A stretch of 64,000 nucleotides of DNA from an uncultured Dorea sp. Its GTDB lineage: Bacteria > Bacillota_A > Clostridia > Lachnospirales > Lachnospiraceae. Within the stretch, counting starts at the first letter, position 1, and every line of letters begins with the position of its first letter. The position numbers and the translations under genes are program-made. Where the stretch lies: positions 62,001 through 126,000 of the forward strand of contig CAJTRM010000005.1 of NCBI GenBank assembly GCA_910578865.1, read 5' to 3'. Below the pieces are notes generated by a model. It ran no database searches and was not told where the DNA came from. It saw only the letters and a program-made list of their open reading frames with translations. Positions 1-7,611 of the stretch are shown piece by piece.

Positions 1-130
1 GGCAGACCAGGTGATTGACGCTATGAAGGAGGTCGGAGATAAGATGGACGTATCTCTGAGAGAGACCGGTATCGGCGGTGTAGCAGGCAGCCCGGCAGGA
101 CAGGAAGTAGCAGAGAGACTGAATATGTAG
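1..130 (+). CDS. sdaAA: L-serine dehydratase, alpha subunit (C-terminal fragment)
   Basis: This is the 3' end of a gene cut by the window edge. The frame starting at base 2 gives 42 residues ending in ETGIGGVAGSPAGQEVAERL. The conserved 'ETg-GGlAatPtGq' ending matches the C-terminus of the alpha chain of iron-sulfur L-serine ammonia-lyase, which deaminates serine to pyruvate in the cytosol. Only this tail is visible, so the cysteine ligands of the [4Fe-4S] cluster and the beta subunit cannot be checked. A hairpin follows directly and probably ends the transcript. The family assignment rests on one motif. Confidence 0.7.
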   Translation, partial: ADQVIDAMKEVGDKMDVSLRETGIGGVAGSPAGQEVAERLNM

Positions 131-139
131 AAAAGATTA

Positions 140-181
140 TTTGGGGACGGAAGGGCTTAAAAAAGCCCTCGTTCCCAAATT
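140..181 (+). terminator. Hairpin after the serine dehydratase gene
   Basis: A long inverted repeat lies 10 bases after the stop. The outer arms are ATTTGGGGACG and CGTTCCCAAAT and the inner arms are AGGGCTT and AAGCCCT, around a short A-rich loop. No T run follows the right arm, so it may be a processing or stability hairpin rather than a strong intrinsic terminator. The GGGGACG arm resembles another hairpin at 10949-10991. Confidence 0.55.
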
Positions 182-213
182 AACTGTTTGCCTGAAAGGA
201 GAAATGTGTAAAA

Positions 214-759
214 ATGGTTTTGTATAAAGGACGTCCGGAGCATGAAGAAGGGCGGTGCCAGAAAGAGACTGCAGTTTATGATCTGCTGGATGAACTGGAA
301 ATCTCATATGAGAGAGTGGATCATGAGGCTGTCCGGACGATCGCAGCGTGCGAGGAGGCAGACCGGACGCTGGGAATTGAGATCTGTAAAAATCTGTTTT
401 TGTGCAACCGGCAGAAAACGGCTTATTATCTGCTGCTTCTGCCGGGAAGTAAAACCTTGCAGACGAAGGAACTGTCAAAGCAGATCCCGACGTCCAGGCT
501 GTCTTTTGCTTCGGGGGAGGATATGGAGGAATATCTGAATGTGACACCCGGGTCGGCAACGGTCATGGGGCTGATCTTTGATCCGGAGAACCGGGTGCAG
601 CTGGTAGTAGATGAGGAGCTTCTTGAGGCAGAATATTTCGGATGTCATCCGTGCGTCAATACATCCAGTTTAAAGCTTCGCACCGCAGATGTGTTCGGAA
701 AGTATCTGAAGGCAGTGCACCATAATTATATCAAAGTAAAACTCAGTGAAGGCAGGTAG
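214..759 (+). CDS. Prolyl-tRNA-synthetase-associated (YbaK/ProX) aminoacyl-tRNA deacylase
   Basis: A 181-residue protein of the YbaK/ProX family. These enzymes hydrolyse mischarged tRNA in trans, typically Ala-tRNA(Pro) or Cys-tRNA(Pro), and protect translation fidelity. The segment LNVTPGSATVMGL followed by a 'vdeeLl-ae-fgcHPc-nt-sl' tail is the conserved editing-domain core. The conserved lysine sits in 'EICKNLFL'. The start is the ATG at 214, preceded by AAGGAG about 12 bases upstream. The next gene, nth, begins 4 bases after the stop, so the two are probably cotranscribed. Whether the substrate is Ala- or Cys-tRNA(Pro) cannot be told from sequence alone. Confidence 0.85.
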   Translation: MVLYKGRPEHEEGRCQKETAVYDLLDELEISYERVDHEAVRTIAACEEADRTLGIEICKNLFLCNRQKTAYYLLLLPGSKTLQTKELSKQIPTSRLSFASGEDMEEYLNVTPGSATVMGLIFDPENRVQLVVDEELLEAEYFGCHPCVNTSSLKLRTADVFGKYLKAVHHNYIKVKLSEGR

Positions 760-763
760 TAAA

Positions 764-1396
764 ATGACAAAAGAAAAATTAGCATTAGAAGTAATTAAGC
801 GTTTGAAGGCAGAATACCCGGATGCAGGCTGTACGCTGGATTATGATGAGGCCTGGAAGCTTCTTGTCAGCGTCAGGCTTGCAGCCCAGTGTACGGATGC
901 GCGGGTAAATGTTGTTGTGGAAGGTCTTTATGAAAAGTATCCGAGCGTAGAGGCGCTGGCAGAGGCAGATGTGGAGGATATTGAGGCAATTGTAAGGCCG
1001 TGCGGGCTTGGAAAAAGCAAAGCAAGAGATATCAGCGCCTGTATGAAACAGCTGAAGGAAACATATGACGGAAAGATTCCTAAGGATTTCAATGCATTAT
1101 TGAAATTGCCGGGGGTCGGAAGAAAAAGTGCTAATCTGATCATGGGAGACGTCTTTGGGGAACCGGCCATCGTGACAGATACACATTGTATCCGGCTGGT
1201 AAACAGAATCGGTCTGGTAGACGGCATCAAAGAGCCTAAAAAAGTAGAGATGGCGCTGTGGAAGATTATTCCTCCCGAGGAGGGGAGCGATTTCTGCCAT
1301 CGTCTGGTGTACCATGGACGTGATGTCTGCACGGCCCGGACCAGTCCTTTTTGTGATAAATGCTGCCTGAAGGATATCTGCGGGAAGAACTTATAA
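764..1396 (+). CDS. nth: Endonuclease III
   Basis: A 210-residue DNA glycosylase/AP lyase that removes oxidised pyrimidines in base excision repair. The helix-hairpin-helix LPGVGRKSAN (115-124) carries the catalytic lysine (K121), and the catalytic aspartate lies in VTDTH (D139). A C-terminal [4Fe-4S] cluster is given by C189, C197, C200 and C206. The first spacing is seven residues where the E. coli enzyme has six. An upstream in-frame GTG at 746 overlaps the preceding gene. The ATG at 764 has GGCAGG at an acceptable distance and gives the usual N-terminus, so it is preferred. Confidence 0.95.
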   Translation: MTKEKLALEVIKRLKAEYPDAGCTLDYDEAWKLLVSVRLAAQCTDARVNVVVEGLYEKYPSVEALAEADVEDIEAIVRPCGLGKSKARDISACMKQLKETYDGKIPKDFNALLKLPGVGRKSANLIMGDVFGEPAIVTDTHCIRLVNRIGLVDGIKEPKKVEMALWKIIPPEEGSDFCHRLVYHGRDVCTARTSPFCDKCCLKDICGKNL

Positions 1397-1456
1397 AATA
1401 AAAGCCGCAAAAGCAGCAGAACTTTTCGCGGATGCTTTGCGGCGCTTATTTTATTT
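1397..1456. terminator. Bidirectional terminator between nth and the small minus-strand gene
   Basis: A long imperfect inverted repeat, AAATAAAAGCCGCAAA on the left and TTTGCGGCGCTTATTTT on the right. It places T-rich tracts on both strands and sits between two convergent stop codons. The right arm overlaps the stop of the minus-strand gene. Confidence 0.75.
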
Positions 1457-1684
1457 CATATTTTTGAAAGATTCCATCAGTTCCATATCTTCTGGTTTTA
1501 ATTTTACATTGGTACAGTAATTTTTCCCCTGTGGAGTAGTTACGGTTATTTCGATAATGGTTCCTTCCATAAGAGCGTCTTTGGATACGGCGTCCAGAAA
1601 AAGCGGAAATTTGGGATGATTGTTTCGGAAGGTATCCATAGATGTTTTTAGTTTTTGTATCATGGCAATCTGGTTTATGTTCAT
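1451..1684 (-). CDS. Small conserved-looking protein of unknown function
   Basis: A 77-residue protein that I do not recognise by name. It has no membrane segment, signal peptide or cysteine pair. The N-terminal half is amphipathic and helical, with lysine-rich MIQKLKTSMDTFRNNHPKFP. The C-terminal half reads as a beta strand, EGTIIEITVTTPQGK, followed by an acidic helix. The gene looks real because AAAGGAGA precedes the ATG at good spacing, a near-perfect sigma-A promoter lies upstream, and a terminator follows. It is monocistronic and divergent from recQ. Confidence 0.7.
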   Translation of the reverse strand: MNINQIAMIQKLKTSMDTFRNNHPKFPLFLDAVSKDALMEGTIIEITVTTPQGKNYCTNVKLKPEDMELMESFKNMK

Positions 1685-1716
1685 ATCTGTGATTCTCCTT
1701 TTATTGATTTTTAATT

Positions 1717-1745
1717 AGTATATCGGAATTTAAATAAGTAGTCAA
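1717..1745 (-). promoter_or_regulatory. Sigma-A promoter for the 77-residue protein gene
   Basis: Read on the minus strand: TTGACT, a 17-base spacer, then TATACT. The -10 box is about 33 bases before the ATG at 1684. Confidence 0.75.
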
Positions 1746-1772
1746 AAATAAAAAGCATAAAGAGGTATTTAT

Positions 1773-3677
1773 TTGGTGATTGAAGACACACAAAAGATGA
1801 AAGAAGCAAGAGAACTATTAAAAAAATATTTTGGTTACGATGATTTCAGGCAGGGGCAGCAGGCATTGATAGTTTCGGTGCTGAATGGCAGAGATGTCCT
1901 TGGAATTATGCCTACAGGAGCAGGGAAATCCATGTGCTTTCAGATTCCGGCCCTTATGATGGAAGGCATTACATTGGTCATTTCTCCTTTGATCTCCCTG
2001 ATGAAGGATCAGGTCGGGGCTCTGAACCAGGCCGGAGTCCATGCAGCGTATCTCAACAGCTCGCTGAGTATGGGACAATATCTGAAGGCTCTTGAGCTTG
2101 CAAGGGAAGGACGGTATAAAATCATATATGTGGCTCCGGAAAGGCTGGAGACGGAAGGATTTTTGAATTTTGCATTGTCCGGGAATGTCAGGATTTCATT
2201 TCTTGCGGTTGACGAGGCTCATTGTGTTTCACAATGGGGTCAGGATTTCAGGCCCAGCTATTTAAAAATATTGGACTTTCTTGGAAAACTCCCGTACCGT
2301 CCTGTCGTGGGGGCATATACTGCGACGGCGACAGAGGATGTACGGGATGATATCCTGGATATCCTGGCATTGCGAGACCCGTATGTCCTGAGTACAGGAT
2401 TTGACCGGAGCAATCTGTATTTTGCGGTGAGAAAGCCGGCAGACAAATATAAGGAGCTGCTCAGGTATCTGAAAGCGAAGGAAAAAGAGAGCCCCGCGAT
2501 CAGCGGGATTATCTATTGCCTGACGAGAAAAAATGTAGAGGACATCTGCTATAAATTAAGAAGCGAAGGCTTTTCTGTGACAAGATATCATGCAGGGCTT
2601 ACAGATGAAGAGCGCCGTGAAAACCAGGATGATTTTATCTATGACAGGCGCCAGATCATGGTGGCTACCAATGCCTTCGGAATGGGGATCGACAAGCCGG
2701 ATGTGCGTTTTGTAGTCCACTACAATATGCCGAAAAATATGGAAAGCTATTACCAGGAGGCGGGAAGGGCAGGAAGAGACGGGGAAAGTTCGGAATGTAT
2801 TCTGTATTATGAGCCTATGGATGTAAGGACGAACCGGTTTTTCATAGAGAACAATAAGGACAATGAAGAACTGGACGATGTCACTCGTGAACTTGTTAAG
2901 AACAGGGATCTGTGGCGTCTTCAGCAGATGACGTTTTACTGCTTTACGTCAGAGTGCTTAAGAAATTATATCCTGAAATATTTCGGGCAGGACAGCGCGG
3001 GCTACTGCGGGAACTGCCTGAATTGTATGACGCAGTTTGAGGAAGTGGATATTACCGGTGAGGCGGTGTCTATGATACGGTGTGTCAAAGGGAACCCGAT
3101 GAACTATGGAATCACGATTCTGATTGATATATTAAGAGGAGCTGACAACCAGAGGATTCGTGCAAGGAAACTGGATCGGAATCCGGAGTACGGACGGCTT
3201 GGCCATGTTACGACGCTAAGGCTGCGGCAGATTTTTCAGGAACTTCAATTTAGAGGCTGTCTGGATCTTTCAGGAGAAGAGTATCCTGTAGTAAAAGTGA
3301 ACCGGAAAGCCGAAGAATTTCTGGAGAGTGGAGAAAGGCTGATTATAAAGCTTGCCAGAGAGAAGAGTGAAAAGGAACTGCGGGGATCAGACGGAAGGGC
3401 AGGAAAAAAGGGAAAGAAGAGCAAAACAGGAGCAGCCTCGGCACTCTCGGAGAAGGATGCAAGGCTTTTTGATGCACTGCGAAGACTGCGTAAAGAGATT
3501 GCAGCCAGAGAGAAAGTGCCGCCGTATATTGTATTTTCTGATAAGACTCTTGCATTGATGAGTTCTGTCAGGCCGTGGAATGAGGATGAGATGCTGACGC
3601 TCAGTGGAGTAGGGGAGTATAAGCTTGAAAAATACGGGGAACAGTTTCTGGAAGTAATTGCGAAATGGCAGGGGTAG
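1773..3677 (+). CDS. recQ: ATP-dependent DNA helicase RecQ
   Basis: A 634-residue superfamily 2 helicase that unwinds DNA 3' to 5' in recombination and repair. The sequence shows Walker A MPTGAGKS, the DEAH box VDEAHCVSQWG, motif VI QEAGRAGRDG, a RecQ zinc-binding region with cysteines around YCGNCLNC, and a C-terminal HRDC domain (about 555-630). A lysine-rich linker (about 530-550) joins the last two. No ATG gives a good start. TTG at 1773 or GTG at 1776 both follow AGAGGT at suitable spacing, and the first ATG (1797) would lie 32 bases from it. The TTG start is used here. Confidence 0.93.
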   Translation: MVIEDTQKMKEARELLKKYFGYDDFRQGQQALIVSVLNGRDVLGIMPTGAGKSMCFQIPALMMEGITLVISPLISLMKDQVGALNQAGVHAAYLNSSLSMGQYLKALELAREGRYKIIYVAPERLETEGFLNFALSGNVRISFLAVDEAHCVSQWGQDFRPSYLKILDFLGKLPYRPVVGAYTATATEDVRDDILDILALRDPYVLSTGFDRSNLYFAVRKPADKYKELLRYLKAKEKESPAISGIIYCLTRKNVEDICYKLRSEGFSVTRYHAGLTDEERRENQDDFIYDRRQIMVATNAFGMGIDKPDVRFVVHYNMPKNMESYYQEAGRAGRDGESSECILYYEPMDVRTNRFFIENNKDNEELDDVTRELVKNRDLWRLQQMTFYCFTSECLRNYILKYFGQDSAGYCGNCLNCMTQFEEVDITGEAVSMIRCVKGNPMNYGITILIDILRGADNQRIRARKLDRNPEYGRLGHVTTLRLRQIFQELQFRGCLDLSGEEYPVVKVNRKAEEFLESGERLIIKLAREKSEKELRGSDGRAGKKGKKSKTGAASALSEKDARLFDALRRLRKEIAAREKVPPYIVFSDKTLALMSSVRPWNEDEMLTLSGVGEYKLEKYGEQFLEVIAKWQG

Positions 3678-3728
3678 GGCATATATACCCGGAGGTGCTC
3701 AGTCCCCTGCATTCCTGCGGACATCCCG

Positions 3729-4259
3729 TCAGACAGCGAGGATATTACCATCCAGATCCTTCCATAGAAACTCATCGTCACAGATCATATATCCGTGGGC
3801 AGAGCCCTCCTTCGGAATGGATATGGAGCCGGGATTCATATACGTAAAATGCCCCATTTTCTGATTTGCCGGAATATGGGTGTGTCCATTCAGCAATATA
3901 TCCCCGTCTTTTAACATGGGCAGAGTCTGGGGATTATAGTTATGTCCGTGGGCTGCAAAAATTGTATGCCCGTGAAGTTCCAGCAGGCAGTAGTCGGCAA
4001 GGATAGGAAATTCCAGCACCATCTGGTCAACCTCGGTGTCACAGTTTCCACGGACGCAGAGGAGTTCCTGCCTGAGTGGGTTGAGTATGGCAATGACCTC
4101 TCTGGGATTATAATCTCTGGGGAGATCGTTTCTCGGCCCGTGGTAGAGGAGGTCCCCTAAAAGTAAGAGCCGGTCAGCCTGTTCGTTTTTGTATGCGTCG
4201 ATCATTTTCCGGCAATAATACGCGGAACCATGGATGTCCGATGCGATCATTAATTTCAT
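3729..4259 (-). CDS. yfcE: YfcE-family metallophosphodiesterase
   Basis: A 176-residue calcineurin-like phosphoesterase. Metal-binding motifs appear in order: SDIHG (8-12), GDLLYHGPRN, RGNCD (the family's GNCD motif), HGH and NGHTHIP. This order and length match the YfcE/MJ0936 group, which hydrolyses phosphodiesters in vitro. The cellular substrate is not known. It is convergent with recQ and divergent from the sirtuin gene. I see no clear hairpin in the 51 bases separating it from recQ. Confidence 0.85.
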   Translation of the reverse strand: MKLMIASDIHGSAYYCRKMIDAYKNEQADRLLLLGDLLYHGPRNDLPRDYNPREVIAILNPLRQELLCVRGNCDTEVDQMVLEFPILADYCLLELHGHTIFAAHGHNYNPQTLPMLKDGDILLNGHTHIPANQKMGHFTYMNPGSISIPKEGSAHGYMICDDEFLWKDLDGNILAV

Positions 4260-4322
4260 AGCTTAAAGTCTCCATTTCTTTCTATAATATTTTCCTTCAA
4301 CTATTTATTATAACATCTATCC

Positions 4323-4352
4323 CTGACACAGTCACCTGTGTTATACTATAAT
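4323..4352 (+). promoter_or_regulatory. Promoter with an internal palindrome, upstream of the sirtuin gene
   Basis: CTGACA and TATAAT are separated by 18 bases. The spacer is almost filled by the palindrome ACACAG-TCAC-CTGTGT (4326-4341). A dyad between -35 and -10 is a usual place for a repressor or redox regulator. No local regulator gene is adjacent, so the binder is unknown. Confidence 0.5.
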
Positions 4353-4438
4353 GCAATGGCGTTGTGAACCGAAAGACCAGCGGACAAAAACGCAGCCTTT
4401 GATTTCGACGGCACAGACTTGAACAGGAGGTATGTCTT

Positions 4439-5164
4439 ATGTATGAAATTGAAACAGAAAGCCTGCAGAAAATCATTGATGACAGTGAGAATATTGTGTT
4501 TTTCGGGGGCGCGGGAGTGTCTACAGAAAGCAATATCCCTGATTTCAGGAGCGCTGACGGACTATACCGGCAGCAATACAGATATTCTCCGGAGCAGATT
4601 GTAAGCCACAGCTTTTTTCAGCAGAATACAGAGGCCTTTTATGAATTTTATAAAAGTAAAATGATGTTCCTCGGTGCAGAGCCGAATGCAGCACATCTTA
4701 AGCTGGCTCAGCTTGAAAAGGCAGGGAAGCTTAAGTCAGTCATTACCCAGAATATTGACGGGCTTCACCAGGCGGCAGGAAGCGGGAAAGTGTGGGAGCT
4801 GCATGGGAGTATCCACCGTAATTACTGCACAAAATGCGGGAAATTTTATGACGCGGCTTACGTAAAAGAGTCACAGGGTGTTCCCAGATGTGAGTGCGGC
4901 GGCCTGATCAAGCCGGATGTGGTCCTGTATGAGGAGGGGCTGGATCCGGATATCATCAGCCATAGTATACAGGATATCAGCGAAGCAGATACGCTGATTA
5001 TCGGAGGAACATCCCTGGTGGTATATCCTGCGGCAGGTTTCATTGACTATTTCCAGGGAAAACATCTGGTGGTTATCAATAAAACTGACACGGCAAAAGA
5101 AGTCCGTGCAGAACTCACGATCGCGGCGCCCATCGGGGCCGTGATGGCAGGACTGAAAGTATAG
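4439..5164 (+). CDS. cobB: Sir2-family NAD-dependent protein deacylase
   Basis: A 241-residue cytosolic sirtuin that removes acyl groups from lysines using NAD. Visible motifs are GAGVSTESNIPDFRS (24-38, NAD pocket), TQNIDGLHQ, the catalytic histidine in ELHGSIH, and a zinc site from CTKC and CECGG. The length equals that of compact bacterial class sirtuins. GGAGG lies 8 bases before the ATG. potA begins 31 bases downstream with no terminator between, so readthrough into the polyamine transporter is likely. The symbol follows common usage for bacterial sirtuins. Confidence 0.92.
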   Translation: MYEIETESLQKIIDDSENIVFFGGAGVSTESNIPDFRSADGLYRQQYRYSPEQIVSHSFFQQNTEAFYEFYKSKMMFLGAEPNAAHLKLAQLEKAGKLKSVITQNIDGLHQAAGSGKVWELHGSIHRNYCTKCGKFYDAAYVKESQGVPRCECGGLIKPDVVLYEEGLDPDIISHSIQDISEADTLIIGGTSLVVYPAAGFIDYFQGKHLVVINKTDTAKEVRAELTIAAPIGAVMAGLKV

Positions 5165-5195
5165 ATATCTATAAAATACGGAAAGGGGATGTAAG

Positions 5196-6773
5196 ATGAA
5201 CGAAAAGAAAATTATTGAATTTCGTGACATTGTAAAAAGCTTTGACGGACAGATTGTCCTGAAGGGAATTAATCTTGATATTTACGAAAATGAGTTTGTG
5301 ACACTGCTTGGTCCCAGCGGATGCGGAAAAACGACGCTGCTTCGTATTCTCGGCGGATTTCTGGATGCAGATGAGGGAAAAGTCATCTTCAACGGGGAGG
5401 AGATCAGCAGCAAGCCCCCATACGAGAGGGAGCTGAACACAGTATTTCAGAAATATGCATTGTTTCCACATTTAAGTGTATATGAGAATATCGCATTTGG
5501 GCTGAAGATCAAGAAAATAAGCAAAGATATTATTGACCAGAAGGTTATGAAGATGCTGAGGCTGATCGGCCTGGAAGGTTATGAAGATAAAAATACGACA
5601 CTGCTGTCCGGAGGTCAGCAGCAGCGGGTAGCCATTGCGAGGGCGCTTGTAAATGAACCGAAGGTACTGCTGCTGGACGAGCCGCTGGCGGCCCTGGATC
5701 TGAAGCTCAGAAAGGAAATGCAGTACGAATTGAAGAGAATCCAGCAGGAAGTCGGTATTACCTTTATTTTTGTCACCCATGACCAGGAGGAAGCCCTCAC
5801 GATGTCGGACAAGATTGTTGTAATGAAGAACGGGGAAATTCAGCAGGTAGGCACTCCTCAGGACATTTATAATGAGCCGGCAAACCGTTTTGTAGCTAAC
5901 TTTATCGGCGAGAGTAATATATTGCAGGGGACAATGCTGGAGGATTATAAGGTTCGTTTTGATGACATTACATTTGACTGTGTAGATTTCGGATTCAAAG
6001 AGAATGAGAAAGTAGATGTGGTGATACGTCCGGAGGATATCGACATCGTAGATGTAAAGGACGGTAAGATGACAGGCGAGGTGCTCAGCGTGCTTTTTAA
6101 AGGCGTCCACTATGAGATTATGGTTGAGACTGTGCCCGGTACCAGTGTGACGGTAAATATGAGGGTGATCCGGGATCATGATGTGACCAGTGAAGACGGA
6201 AAAGAAAAAATCAGCGCCAACAATTTTTATGTCGATGTAGATGATGTGAAGGATATGGATGATAAAGAGATCATAGCACTTGCAAATGCACAGGCATGGG
6301 AGGTTGAGAGTGATGAGTACGTCTCCATCGCAAAGGTAGAGTATGAGCTGTCCGAGGAAGAGGGACAGTATCCGGTTACTTTTACAACGTCAAACGGGAC
6401 AAGCATTGAATGTATGATCTTCGTTGTAGATCAGCCGTTCGTAAAGAACGAGAAGGCAAATGAAGCAATCATGGCATTTAATTTCATTAAGACGGTGGAT
6501 GAGATCATAGAATCCCAGGCGCTCGATACGGATCTTAAGACCTGGGCCAACGCCCAGGGCTGGAAGCTGAGCGATGAGGATCAGAGCATTGATATCAGCG
6601 TGGACTATGATTTTGAGGCGGAGGATGTAAAGGAAGGTATCTATCAGATTACATTCTCCACAACCGGACGTGAGTTTATGATACATACGACGGATTATTC
6701 AGAGGAAGGACAGGAGGTCGGCCTGACATTCTTCCCGGAAGATATCCATGTTATGTCCAGGGTGGGATACTGA
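5196..6773 (+). CDS. potA: Spermidine/putrescine ABC transporter ATPase with a duplicated C-terminal insertion
   Basis: A 525-residue ATPase that powers polyamine import. Walker A is GPSGCGKTT (39-47), the signature LSGGQQQR (137-144), Walker B VLLLDEP (157-163), and the H-loop histidine is H195. The C-terminal TOBE domain starts normally (about 275-320) and ends normally (EVGLTFFPEDIHVM, 507-520). Between these lie about 180 extra residues holding two similar acidic modules, near 358-413 and 446-500. Each begins with ANAQ-W and runs into beta strands ending in TFTTSNG or TFSTTG. Usual PotA is about 350-370 residues. The gene overlaps potB by one base. Confidence 0.92.
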   Translation: MNEKKIIEFRDIVKSFDGQIVLKGINLDIYENEFVTLLGPSGCGKTTLLRILGGFLDADEGKVIFNGEEISSKPPYERELNTVFQKYALFPHLSVYENIAFGLKIKKISKDIIDQKVMKMLRLIGLEGYEDKNTTLLSGGQQQRVAIARALVNEPKVLLLDEPLAALDLKLRKEMQYELKRIQQEVGITFIFVTHDQEEALTMSDKIVVMKNGEIQQVGTPQDIYNEPANRFVANFIGESNILQGTMLEDYKVRFDDITFDCVDFGFKENEKVDVVIRPEDIDIVDVKDGKMTGEVLSVLFKGVHYEIMVETVPGTSVTVNMRVIRDHDVTSEDGKEKISANNFYVDVDDVKDMDDKEIIALANAQAWEVESDEYVSIAKVEYELSEEEGQYPVTFTTSNGTSIECMIFVVDQPFVKNEKANEAIMAFNFIKTVDEIIESQALDTDLKTWANAQGWKLSDEDQSIDISVDYDFEAEDVKEGIYQITFSTTGREFMIHTTDYSEEGQEVGLTFFPEDIHVMSRVGY

Positions 6774-7609
6774 TGAAGCGGTTTTCGCAGCTGGCGCTGC
6801 CATATATTGTATGGGCGGTCTTGATGCTGGTGCTGCCGATGGCATTAATTGCAGTATATTCCTTTATGGAACAGGGCAACAGCATTATTCCGTTTTCCTT
6901 TACGCTGGAGCATTATATCAAGTTTTTTACCGACCCGGACTTTTTATTGATACTCTGGCGTTCTTTTGTAATTGCAGTGAAGACGACGGTGATCTGTCTT
7001 TTTCTGGGGTATCCGGCGGCGTACTTTATTGCCAGGAGCAGTGAGAAGGTACAGAATGCCCTTATCTTATGTATCACGCTTCCTACATGGATCAACATGC
7101 TTGTAAGGACTTATGCCTGGATCGGCATGCTGAGTGACGGCGGGATGATCCAGAAAGTCTTACATCTCGTGGGCCTTGGGGATGCCAAGCTTTTGTATAC
7201 AGAAGGGGCGGTGCTCCTTGGAATGGTATATAATTTCCTGCCGTTTATGATTTTGCAGGTGCAGACAGCCCTCTCAAAGATGGATTATTCTCTGCTGGAG
7301 GCCAGTGCGGATCTTGGAGCCAGTCCGGCACAGACGTTTCGGAGGATTACGCTTCCGCTGTCTCTGCCGGGGGTTATTAACGGTATTACACTGGTCTTTC
7401 TGCCGGCGGTGAGTTCATTTTTTATCCCAAAACTGTTGGGGGGAGGACAATTTTTCCTGATTGGGAATATGATTGAGAACCAGTTCATTACCGTAGGAGA
7501 ATGGAACTTCGGAAGTGCCGTCTCTATGATTATGGCAATGATCATGATGCTCCTGATGATGGCTGTGAAAAAGACAGAGCTTCGCAATCAGGGCGGAAAG
7601 GAGGAGTAG
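6773..7609 (+). CDS. potB: Spermidine/putrescine ABC transporter permease PotB
   Basis: A 278-residue integral membrane permease with about six hydrophobic segments. The permease coupling loop (EAA motif) is LLEASADLGASPAQTFRRITLP, a site where the ATPase contacts the membrane subunit. The start ATG overlaps the potA stop in a TGATG arrangement, which fits translational coupling. The gene is followed two bases later by the potC-potD fusion. Length and segment pattern match PotB. Confidence 0.93.
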   Translation: MKRFSQLALPYIVWAVLMLVLPMALIAVYSFMEQGNSIIPFSFTLEHYIKFFTDPDFLLILWRSFVIAVKTTVICLFLGYPAAYFIARSSEKVQNALILCITLPTWINMLVRTYAWIGMLSDGGMIQKVLHLVGLGDAKLLYTEGAVLLGMVYNFLPFMILQVQTALSKMDYSLLEASADLGASPAQTFRRITLPLSLPGVINGITLVFLPAVSSFFIPKLLGGGQFFLIGNMIENQFITVGEWNFGSAVSMIMAMIMMLLMMAVKKTELRNQGGKEE

Positions 7610-7611
7610 AC

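Noticed and set aside
137..559. Minus-strand frame of 140 residues opposite the YbaK/ProX gene
   Set aside because: It is a shadow frame with proline-rich, low-complexity translation and no ribosome site. The plus-strand gene has a family match.
7501..7611. Extended N-terminus of PotCD starting inside potB
   Set aside because: The extra 37 residues are a frame-shifted reading of the end of potB. The ribosome site supports the ATG at 7612.
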